From Nodularia spumigena CCY9414 (GTDB lineage: Bacteria > Cyanobacteriota > Cyanobacteriia > Cyanobacteriales > Nostocaceae): a stretch of 64,000 bases of DNA. The DNA lies in the NCBI RefSeq assembly GCF_000340565.2, contig NZ_CP007203.1:2696056-2760055 (forward strand). Direction: 5' to 3'. The notes below the pieces were generated by a model. That model did not search any database. It saw only the letters and a list, made by a program, of their open reading frames with translations, and had not been told where the DNA came from. How positions within the stretch are numbered: position 1 is the stretch's first letter; every line of letters starts with the position of its first letter. The position numbers were made by a program, and so were the translations under genes. Shown here piece by piece: positions 56,191 to 64,000 of the stretch.

Positions 56191-58326
56191 CTAAGAAAAA
56201 CTACTGTTTAATAGCGGGCTAGGTTGCCCATAGTATGTAACCATTACTTGCTTTTTGGCTCTGGTTGCGGCTACGTGCAACAAACAACGTTCTCCAGCGA
56301 TAAATCGGTCTTGAGAGGTTTTATCTGGACAGTCGCTCAGAGCAATTTGCAGTGGCAAAACGTCCTGATTTAATCCAGGAATGAGGATATAGTCAAATTG
56401 GAGTCCCTTAACTCGATACATTGTCCCCATCCTCATCCCTACATCTAATGGATTATCAGCGCGATCGCGATGAATTTGTTGAATGGGAAATTGATTCAGA
56501 GCGGCTTGATATTTTTCCATAAGTTTTTTGGTGCGGAAGACCATACAAACCCCAGAAAGATTATGACCGCTTTCTTGAAGATTAGTTAAAAAATGAGTTA
56601 AATAATTTAATTCCTCATCAAATTTATCAAACCCTTTCACAATCGGTTCATCTCCATGCATTAAAGAGCGATAATCTTCCAGGGAATCCATACCCCCATC
56701 AAGATCGTCAATGGATAGGTTAGCCAGGATAGCAGTTGCCCATTTTCTAATTTCGTCTGTAGTGCGATAATTGAGGCGGAGCTTCTTAGACCGACCACGA
56801 ATATCTATTTCACAGTGACTTAAGGTTACAGTTTGCCCATAAATGCGCTGATGAGCATCTCCAACAATAAATAAATCGTTCGGTTTAGCAGTCCCTGCAA
56901 TGGCTCGCAGTAACTCAAAGGCTACTTTACTCATATCCTGAGCTTCATCGACGATGACGGCTTGATAAGGTAAGGCTGCAATTCCCTTAGTCCGAATGAT
57001 TTGAATTGCATCCCGCATAGCATCATTAGGTTCACGAAGTCCGCGCTCTCGGAGCAAGTTGCGATATTCCTCAAACACTATCCAAATGGCTTGGCGTTGT
57101 TGGCGGCTTAAACGAGTTCCTCGCCCAGTCCGACTGGCGCGTAAATAGTCTTTTAAGGTTTGACATTGATTCGGTTGCACAACTTCTTTCCATTCCTCGC
57201 AATAAAAACTCAGAGGAAGTCCGAGTTCCACGGGAGCGAGGGTATAAGCTTGTTCCCAAATTTCATTGGTTTCATAAACAATCTGAGTTTCAATACCCTC
57301 TTGCTGGAGAAATTTCATTACCCAAGAGTCTAAATTAATGACTCGAATCCGCTTCATCACTTCCGGGGAAACTAAGGTTTTCAGGTTAGCTTCAATGTCT
57401 ACAGTGAGATTGCGGGTAAAGGTAGTGAACAGAATGCGATCGCTTGGATGATTAAACCTATTTTGGGCTAACCATTTAGCTCGGTGCATAGCTACCACTG
57501 TTTTGCCGGTACCGGCTCCGCCCAGAACTCGCACAGCACCATTCCAGTCTCGTTCAACTAATTTACGCTGGGTGGGATGAAGGAAAACGCGCCATTTTTC
57601 TAAGGGCGCTGCTAACATTTCTTCTAATTCGGTGTCATTGGTCACCACCATAAAGCGGCTGAGACTATCCTCGTTTTGCAGCGCGACTTCTAAATTCTCT
57701 GGGTCGATATTTGCTTTCGGTTTGGGTTTTTCTAGCTGTTGAAATATTTCTGCCAGGGGGTAGCCTGCGGCTAACATTAATATGGCATCACTGGCTTCTG
57801 TGGGTAAATGGGGTAATAATTGGTCTACATCTTCATCAGTAATGATTTGGCGGAGGGCTGGAAGTAAAATTTCTGGAACACCCAAGCGCATTAATTCTTG
57901 GTCTTTGATTAAGTCAAATCTTCCGCTCTGTTGCTGGTCTTTTTTCTGGCTAAGTTTTTCTGTGGTGGCTTCAACTTGTTCTACGTCGATAATTTGCAGT
58001 GCGCCAGAGACTTCATTAACTTGACAAATTTTCCGTTTAGCCCATTGATACGCGTCATCGTGTTTATCAACCCAAAGCAGGAGATAAACATTTCCTGATT
58101 CAGGTTTGAGAACGATCGCCCGATATTCTAGATCAACCCGAATAGATTTGAGCCGCTTATCCCGACTATCACGAATTGATTCATAATTTAAGCCGGGACG
58201 GGTGGGGTCTTGGCGAAATCGATTGATAAATTCTGAGACTTTTCCCTGGATTTTTCGGGATAACTGGCTATATTGATCAAAAAAATCATCGGCGATCGCT
58301 AGGCGGATACTATGTTGTAAACTCAT
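56191..58326 (-). CDS. UvrD-like superfamily 1 helicase with N-terminal RelE-like domain
   Basis: 711 residues. Residues 1 to about 100 have the RelE/ParE toxin-like fold pattern (DDFFDQYSQLSRKIQGKVSE, KSIRVDLEYRAIVL, YLLLWVDKHDDAY). After a linker of about 160 residues comes a helicase with Walker A LGGAGTGKTVVA, Walker B VIVDEAQDMS, a GDAHQRIYG motif, LRLNYRTT, and the C-terminal motifs VKGLQFD and HVAATRAKK. The start ATG directly follows the stop of the upstream helicase and is preceded by a good AAAGGAG ribosome site about eight bases away, so the two are one operon. Such RelE-UvrD fusions are seen beside large DUF1998 helicases. The role is probably nucleic-acid defence or repair, but this is not proven. 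Convergent to the NRPS cluster. Confidence 0.87.
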   Translation of the reverse strand: MSLQHSIRLAIADDFFDQYSQLSRKIQGKVSEFINRFRQDPTRPGLNYESIRDSRDKRLKSIRVDLEYRAIVLKPESGNVYLLLWVDKHDDAYQWAKRKICQVNEVSGALQIIDVEQVEATTEKLSQKKDQQQSGRFDLIKDQELMRLGVPEILLPALRQIITDEDVDQLLPHLPTEASDAILMLAAGYPLAEIFQQLEKPKPKANIDPENLEVALQNEDSLSRFMVVTNDTELEEMLAAPLEKWRVFLHPTQRKLVERDWNGAVRVLGGAGTGKTVVAMHRAKWLAQNRFNHPSDRILFTTFTRNLTVDIEANLKTLVSPEVMKRIRVINLDSWVMKFLQQEGIETQIVYETNEIWEQAYTLAPVELGLPLSFYCEEWKEVVQPNQCQTLKDYLRASRTGRGTRLSRQQRQAIWIVFEEYRNLLRERGLREPNDAMRDAIQIIRTKGIAALPYQAVIVDEAQDMSKVAFELLRAIAGTAKPNDLFIVGDAHQRIYGQTVTLSHCEIDIRGRSKKLRLNYRTTDEIRKWATAILANLSIDDLDGGMDSLEDYRSLMHGDEPIVKGFDKFDEELNYLTHFLTNLQESGHNLSGVCMVFRTKKLMEKYQAALNQFPIQQIHRDRADNPLDVGMRMGTMYRVKGLQFDYILIPGLNQDVLPLQIALSDCPDKTSQDRFIAGERCLLHVAATRAKKQVMVTYYGQPSPLLNSSFS

Positions 58327-61300
58327 TTATGAGACTCCTTTTAAAGTGCTGCTCAGGGTATCAAAAGCGGATAAAAAGTCTTCTATCAGCCACCCTTGCC
58401 AATGGGCTTGAGTAAACTTATCTGCATCCTCTGGTGTGAGAGTAACGGCAATTTTGGCTTCTAACCAAGCGAGTTCGGCGATCGCCACTACGGTTCCCCG
58501 CTCGTTTTCCAGTTCATAACCGACTTCTGGGGTCAGCCACCCTAACTGACTCATGCGGTCAATTGCGGGTAATAATTCTGCTTCTACCGTTAATTCCCGT
58601 ACTTGTTCCCACTGGCGATCGCTGTGAGTTCGAGCTGTTACTGTAGTAGAAGATGGCATTCTCGCAGCAGATGGGGTAATTCCTGACTTATGAGTGCTGG
58701 TTGTTACTGCATAACTATGAGGGAGAAACTGATAAAGGTTGAGTAATCGTAACGCTGCTTGCCAATCTCCTTGTATTTCAGTGCGTTCGCGTAGCGTGCC
58801 GTAGGCATAGCTGACCTCGCCGCCAGTATCCCACTGAGTTACATCATCGAGTTGCACCAAGACTAGGCTACCATTCCCGTCTAGCTGACGATGGCGGCTA
58901 CTATCAACCAAGGTGAAAACCCTTAAATTCTGAGAAACTTTAACTACACCTGTGATAAATTTCGGCGGTACTTCCCAAGCGGCGATCGCCTCCGCAGAGA
59001 TATCCGCAGCGATGGTATCTAGTTGTGATTGTGTGCCAGCAGAATTGGCTTGAGCCAGAGTTCGCAACAGCGCCCAGTTTTGCCAGTTTTGACTATCTGG
59101 CTGGGCTAAATAATACATTAACCACTCAAAACTCCCCTCTGTTTCTAAGGGGCGTAAGTGAGAACATTGATATTGTGCATAAAATTGTTGCTCTGCTTGC
59201 TGGAATTTGGAGTTATTTAATTGACAATCCAGACCATCAGGTGATATAATGGGGCTGCGATGATTTTTGTCAACTTGTTTGGCTACATCGTCCCAAGTTA
59301 AAGACCAACACCAGAATTGTCCACTGCGTAAGATAGCTAGGCGTTGCTGAAAGTCTTGGGCGATGCGCTGGTGATGATACTCCCAACCATCAGTAAATAT
59401 CACCAGGGGTAAACTAGAAATACGGCTAGAGGCTGGACGAATCACAAAATCAGCCCTAGAAGGAATATTTACCCCATCCTCTTCTCCCAGGGTCACTTGG
59501 GTTTCTATTGTCCAAGCCATATTACCAATTTTGAGATAGTAGCCAGTTTTGCCATTCACCACGTTCGGCTTAAAAACTGGCGGTTCCCCCTGGTAAACTC
59601 GACCATTATACCGAGCAATTGCTTCAATAAACCGCCGTTCTAACTCGCTTTCAAAGTTGCTATTAATCCGAATTGCTGATAAACCCTCAGAAGTCTCCTT
59701 TAACTGCGACCAATGCTGAAGCAACTTAGACAGCAGGTTTTCTGCTGTTTTGCGGCTGGTATAGTCTTGGTAAAAACTGTTGCGATAGGCAAATAAACAC
59801 TGATAGCACCCGTCTTCATGGCGTTCTTTGCAACTACAAGCTTTCATAATTGTCAAAGCCTGTTGAAACACATCTTGCAGTTCTTGCGGTTTTTGTATCA
59901 GTTGTCGCAGATAACCTGTTCCCCCCGGTACGGTATCGAATAAGTAGAGAAAAGATTTCCGCAAGCTGGTATGAGGTTGAGGCTCTTGAGTAATGGTAGT
60001 ATGGAGATGATCGACTTTGCCGCGAAATTTGCGCTTCAGTCCTAATTGAATTGCGGCAATAAAAGAGTTTTCCCCTTGAAGAGTCCAGAAACTTTCATCG
60101 GGCATCAGGAACCGAATTGACTCAGATTCAAACTCACGATATAAATAAAGTACATCCAGGGCTTTGGCTTGTTCGGGTTTATCTCGCCACTTACAGCTAA
60201 TGGTGTGATCCTGGGGTTTATTGCCTTTCATGACTTTACCACAGTGAGAACAAACCCGGAATCCGCGAGTTGTGAATTTTTCACCGCCCATTTCTACGGT
60301 TTCCCCTGTGGCTAAAGATTCTCCTAAGTTGATTTCTCGGAAGTTGGTGCGGGAAATATATTCAAATCCAAAGGGAAAATCAGGATGATCGACTAAAAAT
60401 GTCTGTTCCCGAAATGCTGGGGCAAAATCTACTAATAAATGACGTTCAAAAAACGAGATATTGCGGTCTTCGCTATCATCGCCAAACCGACTTTCTTTAT
60501 CTGTAGTGGTAGCCATGACTTGAGTCAGGCGTAACATTTGGCGCAAGCGACCTTGGTCACTCCACATGACATCTCCACATCGGGGACAAGTTTTTTGATG
60601 GGCTTCGGGTTGAAAGGCTGGGGTAGCATAACTACAATTGCGACAGATGCGCCACTCTTGGGGCTGAGAAAGTTTCAGGTCTATTTGGTCTATTTTAATA
60701 CACCGACCTTCAGCATAAAAAACGCCACCAGGAACTAATTCGCGAATTGCAACTTGGCTGGGTCGTTCGTAGCTGTATGTAGAGGTTTCATAGCCTTTGC
60801 TATTTTTCTGAGTGGGGGTGCTATTGCTAGAATGTATCTTTCGCAAGATAATGGAACGCAGAGTTACTCCGGCTTCTGGGAATGAGTAGTTGGGTAACAA
60901 TCCTTCATCGGTGAGGAAGTTGAAAATATTTTTCTGGTTAATATGCTGAATTAATCCCTGAAAACCGGCTTTTTCTCGTTCTAGTTCTTCTAGCTTTTCT
61001 GGGTCTTGGAGGGCTTGGGGTTCGGCTTTGAGGTCTTTAATTCTTTTAGCAATATGGGTAATCAGGTCTTGGAGTCGTTTGCGTTCGTTTTGTACTCCCT
61101 GTAAACGGTCGAGGATGCGCCAGTCTAACCCATATTGTTCTTGTCCGCTTTCCATAAATGAGCGGATCTGTTCCTGGGTGGGTTCGTCGATGGTATTATG
61201 GGAGAATAGAGCTAAAAAGTCTGTGAGGAGTTGGCTTTGGTCGTGTTTAATGAAGTTGAGCCAGGTGTAGGGGAAACGAGTTTGATCTTGCTTTTGCAGA

Positions 61301-64000
61301 GTATTTAGAATATCATTGATTTTATAAGAAAAATCCTGACGGGCGATACCTCTAGCCACCCAACAATCCAGACAAAATGCGGTGAGTTGACGTTCTAAGA
61401 TCGCCGCAGCATTTAAATAACATCCCGCAGCTTCCACACTCCCATCGAGCATCTGGGTGGGGTCGGTGTAGAAAAATAAATCGTGGGCTTTACCATTGGC
61501 AACTACACCCACAAAGGCGTTTCCGGCTTTGCGTCCGGCGCGTCCGATGCGTTGCTGAAAGTTGGCGCTGCTGGGGGGTACAGAACAAAGTAAAACACTG
61601 GAAAGGTCGCCAATATTAATCCCCATTTCTAGGGTGGAGGTGGCGGAGATCAGATTGGGGTCGCAGTAGCGATCGCTATTAATAAAGCGCTGTTCTAAGC
61701 GTTCCCGGTTGCTGCGGGTCAGCAGTCCTGTATGTTCTTGGGCTACTATGCGGCGGATTTCACCTTGCTGATAGAGTTGGCGGTAGTAAGCTAAACCGTT
61801 GCGGGGGTCTGGTTGATAATGTCCGGTACAGCCTGATGTTTGACAGACTTGGGGACTGGATTGTATATCTTCTGTTTGGGGTAGGGTTAACTGATGATGA
61901 CAGCGATCGCAAGCTAAAACTTGACCCTGGGCTTGAATTTCGATCATTGACAGGGGAATCCCCCAGGCGCGACCTTGACCGCAAGGATACATTTCCAGCA
62001 GTCCTGATTCTACCAAACTATTGAGGGCAGTGTGTAAAATTTCGATAATTTGCTCTTTGAGCAGTAAACTGTCTGGAGTAAATACCCGCCTTGTCCAGTC
62101 TTCACACCAACTGCTTTGTTTACCAGTTTGGATAACTCGTTCAAATCGGTCTGTTTTTGCGGTAGCATTCACGAAAAATTTCGGCGCGGGGGTAGACGGC
62201 CCCAGGCGAGGCATATAAGTTAATTTCGACCAGATAAAAGTATTACCGCCATCTGTGATATAATTACCTTTGGTAGCTGGTTGTAAAATGCCTCCCCGGT
62301 GGCGGAGATGGTGCAGTAACCCCAAGAGAAACTGCCGCACAGATGAGAAACTAATGTGGCGTAAGGCTTCAATTTCATTGCTCAGTTGCAAGTGTAAAGC
62401 TTTAACGCTGTGATTCAGAGCATCATTGTTAAAACTGACACTGCACACACCACTACGTTCTAAAGAAGGGCCAATGGCGGCGCGAAGACCGAATTGGGTG
62501 ACTATTTCCCAAACTAAACGCTCTTTGACTAAATTGAGTAAGTTGGTATTGGGTGCTAAATCTAAGCGATCGCTATTTACAAAAGTATCCCAATCCCGCA
62601 ACCACTGTAAATCGTTGGGTAAAAAAGTGGCAATATAATTAGCTGTGGAATTGATTTTCTGCTGCCAATATTCGGGAAACTCTGTGACTAATTCCTGTAA
62701 AGTCAGAGATGGGGATTTAATAGTTCTCTCCCGAATCAGTTGGAAAATAGCCGTGCGGAGAGTGGTACGATAAGTACGAGCATTATAAAATCCGGCACGA
62801 TGGGCAGCATCTTGGACAGAATCGGAAAAGGTCAGCAGTTTTTTATCGGTATTAAAAGGAGTAGTATAAAGAGTGCCAATGGTGGCGCTGGTGAGACTAG
62901 CCGCCTGAGAACCCAGGATAGATAAACCATTGGAATTACCGCAAAATGGACAGTCATGGCTAGAAATTGATTGAGTTTGACCGTTGCGGGTGATGGTTTT
63001 GACGACATCAGGAACGAGAACCGGAATCAGTTTGGGGGAATGACAACTGTGACAATGTTTCGCCCCAGATAAATTAATGGTGAGACATTCGGTACACAGC
63101 AAACGCATATCGGGGTGATTTGTTTCCTCATTCACTGGGAAAACAAAAGATACTAAAGGTTTGTTATTAAAAAACGCCTTGTAAAAACCCCGTAAGTCAT
63201 TAGCAATCAGTTTATTGGCGCTTTGGAAAGGCTGAACCGCACCCCAACCGGTCGCCCCACAGTCCCGACAGTGCATCACCGGTAAGGTTTTGGTTTTTTC
63301 CCTCATCTCGGCGGTGAGGTCGTCAGAATATAGCAGTTTTGGTTGAGACTCCACCGAAGCCACCATACGCTTGAGTTCTCGGAACCACACTTGTATGCGT
63401 AATGTTACCCAGGGTAAAATTAAAGATTCACTATCAGGGCGCTGAATGCGGCTGCGGGCTGCGCCTATGAGAGCAAAAATACTATCCAGGAGGAGTTCAC
63501 AGTATTCTGGGTGTTGCTGTAGGGGTAAATGCAAACGCCGACCGATACGGTCAAGTATATCGCTATAGGTGTAAGATTGTTGACTTAAAATTCTGATTAA
63601 GTTATGGATAATTGGCAGGGTTTTGAGTTCTGTACCCAGTTGGACGCACCAAGCATCATCTAGGGGGGCGTTGGGGTCAGTGTCGGTGAAGGTGAGTGCC
63701 GGGGGTGTATGATTGTCAGATACAGGTTTTGGTTTCCCCGTTGCGCCTAAATTTATATCTGTGGTTTCCCCTGGTAAACTTTCTTCATCCCAGGGGTTTT
63801 GCAGCCAGAGTTTCGCTTGGGCGCGGATGTACGCTGCGGGACTATGATAGTTATTGGGTTGCAGTTGGTTGATGGCTTCTAACCCCGGAAGAGGTAAAAC
63901 ATTGAGCAACGCATTGGCTAAAAAATCAGCATCGGTGAGGCGGTTTTCTTCTACTAATGCGCCATTGTCAAAGGTTTCTTGGAAAATAGTTTCGGCATAT
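58327..64000 (-). CDS. Large superfamily 2 helicase with zinc clusters and DUF1998-type region, 5' end missing
   Basis: The frame stays open from the right edge (63999) past the TTG at 63909, so the true start lies outside the window. More than 1,890 residues are visible. The N-terminal helicase half (Walker A, DExH) is not in view. Seen are several cysteine clusters (CRDCG, CTEC...CHSC, CPFCG), a TFSDSVQDAAHRAGFY segment, helicase motifs V and VI (TSTLEMGINIGD; QQRIGRAGRKAG at 61512-61557), further zinc pairs, and a DUF1998-like CSCKERHEDGCYQC near 59800. The C-terminal extension contains RADFVI...IFTDGWEYH and a downstream RLAILRSG, which resembles Vsr/DUF559-like nuclease cores. Size and architecture resemble DruE of Druantia and helicases near DISARM. 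It abuts the UvrD gene with no gap. Confidence 0.85.
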   Translation of the reverse strand, partial: YAETIFQETFDNGALVEENRLTDADFLANALLNVLPLPGLEAINQLQPNNYHSPAAYIRAQAKLWLQNPWDEESLPGETTDINLGATGKPKPVSDNHTPPALTFTDTDPNAPLDDAWCVQLGTELKTLPIIHNLIRILSQQSYTYSDILDRIGRRLHLPLQQHPEYCELLLDSIFALIGAARSRIQRPDSESLILPWVTLRIQVWFRELKRMVASVESQPKLLYSDDLTAEMREKTKTLPVMHCRDCGATGWGAVQPFQSANKLIANDLRGFYKAFFNNKPLVSFVFPVNEETNHPDMRLLCTECLTINLSGAKHCHSCHSPKLIPVLVPDVVKTITRNGQTQSISSHDCPFCGNSNGLSILGSQAASLTSATIGTLYTTPFNTDKKLLTFSDSVQDAAHRAGFYNARTYRTTLRTAIFQLIRERTIKSPSLTLQELVTEFPEYWQQKINSTANYIATFLPNDLQWLRDWDTFVNSDRLDLAPNTNLLNLVKERLVWEIVTQFGLRAAIGPSLERSGVCSVSFNNDALNHSVKALHLQLSNEIEALRHISFSSVRQFLLGLLHHLRHRGGILQPATKGNYITDGGNTFIWSKLTYMPRLGPSTPAPKFFVNATAKTDRFERVIQTGKQSSWCEDWTRRVFTPDSLLLKEQIIEILHTALNSLVESGLLEMYPCGQGRAWGIPLSMIEIQAQGQVLACDRCHHQLTLPQTEDIQSSPQVCQTSGCTGHYQPDPRNGLAYYRQLYQQGEIRRIVAQEHTGLLTRSNRERLEQRFINSDRYCDPNLISATSTLEMGINIGDLSSVLLCSVPPSSANFQQRIGRAGRKAGNAFVGVVANGKAHDLFFYTDPTQMLDGSVEAAGCYLNAAAILERQLTAFCLDCWVARGIARQDFSYKINDILNTLQKQDQTRFPYTWLNFIKHDQSQLLTDFLALFSHNTIDEPTQEQIRSFMESGQEQYGLDWRILDRLQGVQNERKRLQDLITHIAKRIKDLKAEPQALQDPEKLEELEREKAGFQGLIQHINQKNIFNFLTDEGLLPNYSFPEAGVTLRSIILRKIHSSNSTPTQKNSKGYETSTYSYERPSQVAIRELVPGGVFYAEGRCIKIDQIDLKLSQPQEWRICRNCSYATPAFQPEAHQKTCPRCGDVMWSDQGRLRQMLRLTQVMATTTDKESRFGDDSEDRNISFFERHLLVDFAPAFREQTFLVDHPDFPFGFEYISRTNFREINLGESLATGETVEMGGEKFTTRGFRVCSHCGKVMKGNKPQDHTISCKWRDKPEQAKALDVLYLYREFESESIRFLMPDESFWTLQGENSFIAAIQLGLKRKFRGKVDHLHTTITQEPQPHTSLRKSFLYLFDTVPGGTGYLRQLIQKPQELQDVFQQALTIMKACSCKERHEDGCYQCLFAYRNSFYQDYTSRKTAENLLSKLLQHWSQLKETSEGLSAIRINSNFESELERRFIEAIARYNGRVYQGEPPVFKPNVVNGKTGYYLKIGNMAWTIETQVTLGEEDGVNIPSRADFVIRPASSRISSLPLVIFTDGWEYHHQRIAQDFQQRLAILRSGQFWCWSLTWDDVAKQVDKNHRSPIISPDGLDCQLNNSKFQQAEQQFYAQYQCSHLRPLETEGSFEWLMYYLAQPDSQNWQNWALLRTLAQANSAGTQSQLDTIAADISAEAIAAWEVPPKFITGVVKVSQNLRVFTLVDSSRHRQLDGNGSLVLVQLDDVTQWDTGGEVSYAYGTLRERTEIQGDWQAALRLLNLYQFLPHSYAVTTSTHKSGITPSAARMPSSTTVTARTHSDRQWEQVRELTVEAELLPAIDRMSQLGWLTPEVGYELENERGTVVAIAELAWLEAKIAVTLTPEDADKFTQAHWQGWLIEDFLSAFDTLSSTLKGVS
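58783..58810 (-). repeat. Dispersed GCGTTCGCGTAGCGTGCC-type repeat in helicase coding sequence
   Basis: The segment gcgttcgcgtagcgtgcc followed by gtaggcatag is translated on the minus strand as SYAYGTLRERT. It is a sequence I know as a recurrent small repeat in Nostoc-type genomes, here kept in frame. This shows the repeat load is not limited to the NRPS locus. Confidence 0.6.

Noticed and set aside
58327-63909. Giant helicase starting at TTG 63909
   Set aside because: The frame continues to the window edge without a stop and the N-terminal helicase half is missing, so the gene is truncated by the window.
1-64000. tRNA, rRNA, transposase or integrase genes
   Set aside because: None was recognised on either strand; the only mobile-like elements are the small dispersed repeats.

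Overview
The window comes from a filamentous, probably heterocystous cyanobacterium of the Nostoc/Anabaena type. The evidence is the AT-rich composition, many copies of the HIP1 octamer GCGATCGC, dense families of 7-8 nt tandem repeats (CTCTGCGC, GTCAACA, CCCCACT, CAGTTAT) and GC-rich palindromes, and proteins that are cyanobacterial in style. I could not run any database search. Product names rest on motifs read directly, and family names on established knowledge.

About 56 kb (1-56082) is one co-oriented hybrid non-ribosomal peptide / polyketide (NRPS/PKS) locus. It starts with the 3' end of an ABCD-type ABC exporter. It continues with an assembly line of ten NRPS modules and one PKS module on seven proteins. 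Selectivity codes and domain order predict: Asn-like (epimerised) - Gly - Val (epimerised) - Gly - malonate unit with ketoreductase - Ala - Cys cyclised and oxidised to thiazole - Gly - Ala (epimerised) - Ser - an unassigned residue. The last module is followed by a fusion of a CmlA-like diiron beta-hydroxylase, a TubC-like docking domain and an NAD(P)H thioester reductase. No thioesterase is present, so reductive release as an aldehyde (or alcohol) is predicted.

The tailoring end holds a SAM methyltransferase, a free-standing class III aminotransferase, three small proteins I do not recognise, and a second PKS module (KS-AT-KR-ACP) that is out of linear order and may feed the first NRPS. Many junctions are 1-4 nt overlaps, which suggests a very long operon. 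Three epimerase/condensation junctions carry matched COM-type docking ends. I do not recognise the complete product.

The DNA is strongly marked by small dispersed repeats. They lie between genes, often just upstream of start codons. They supply several stop codons. They are also inserted in frame inside the megasynthases, repeatedly at the same linker between core motifs A6 and A7 of the adenylation domains.

After a convergent junction at about 56.1 kb, the minus strand carries two abutting helicase genes. One is a UvrD-like superfamily 1 helicase with a RelE-like N-terminal domain. The other is a very large superfamily 2 helicase with zinc clusters, a DUF1998-type region and a possible nuclease-like tail, and it runs off the right edge. 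The pair resembles anti-phage helicase modules (DruE/DISARM-like) but matches no complete system that I can name.
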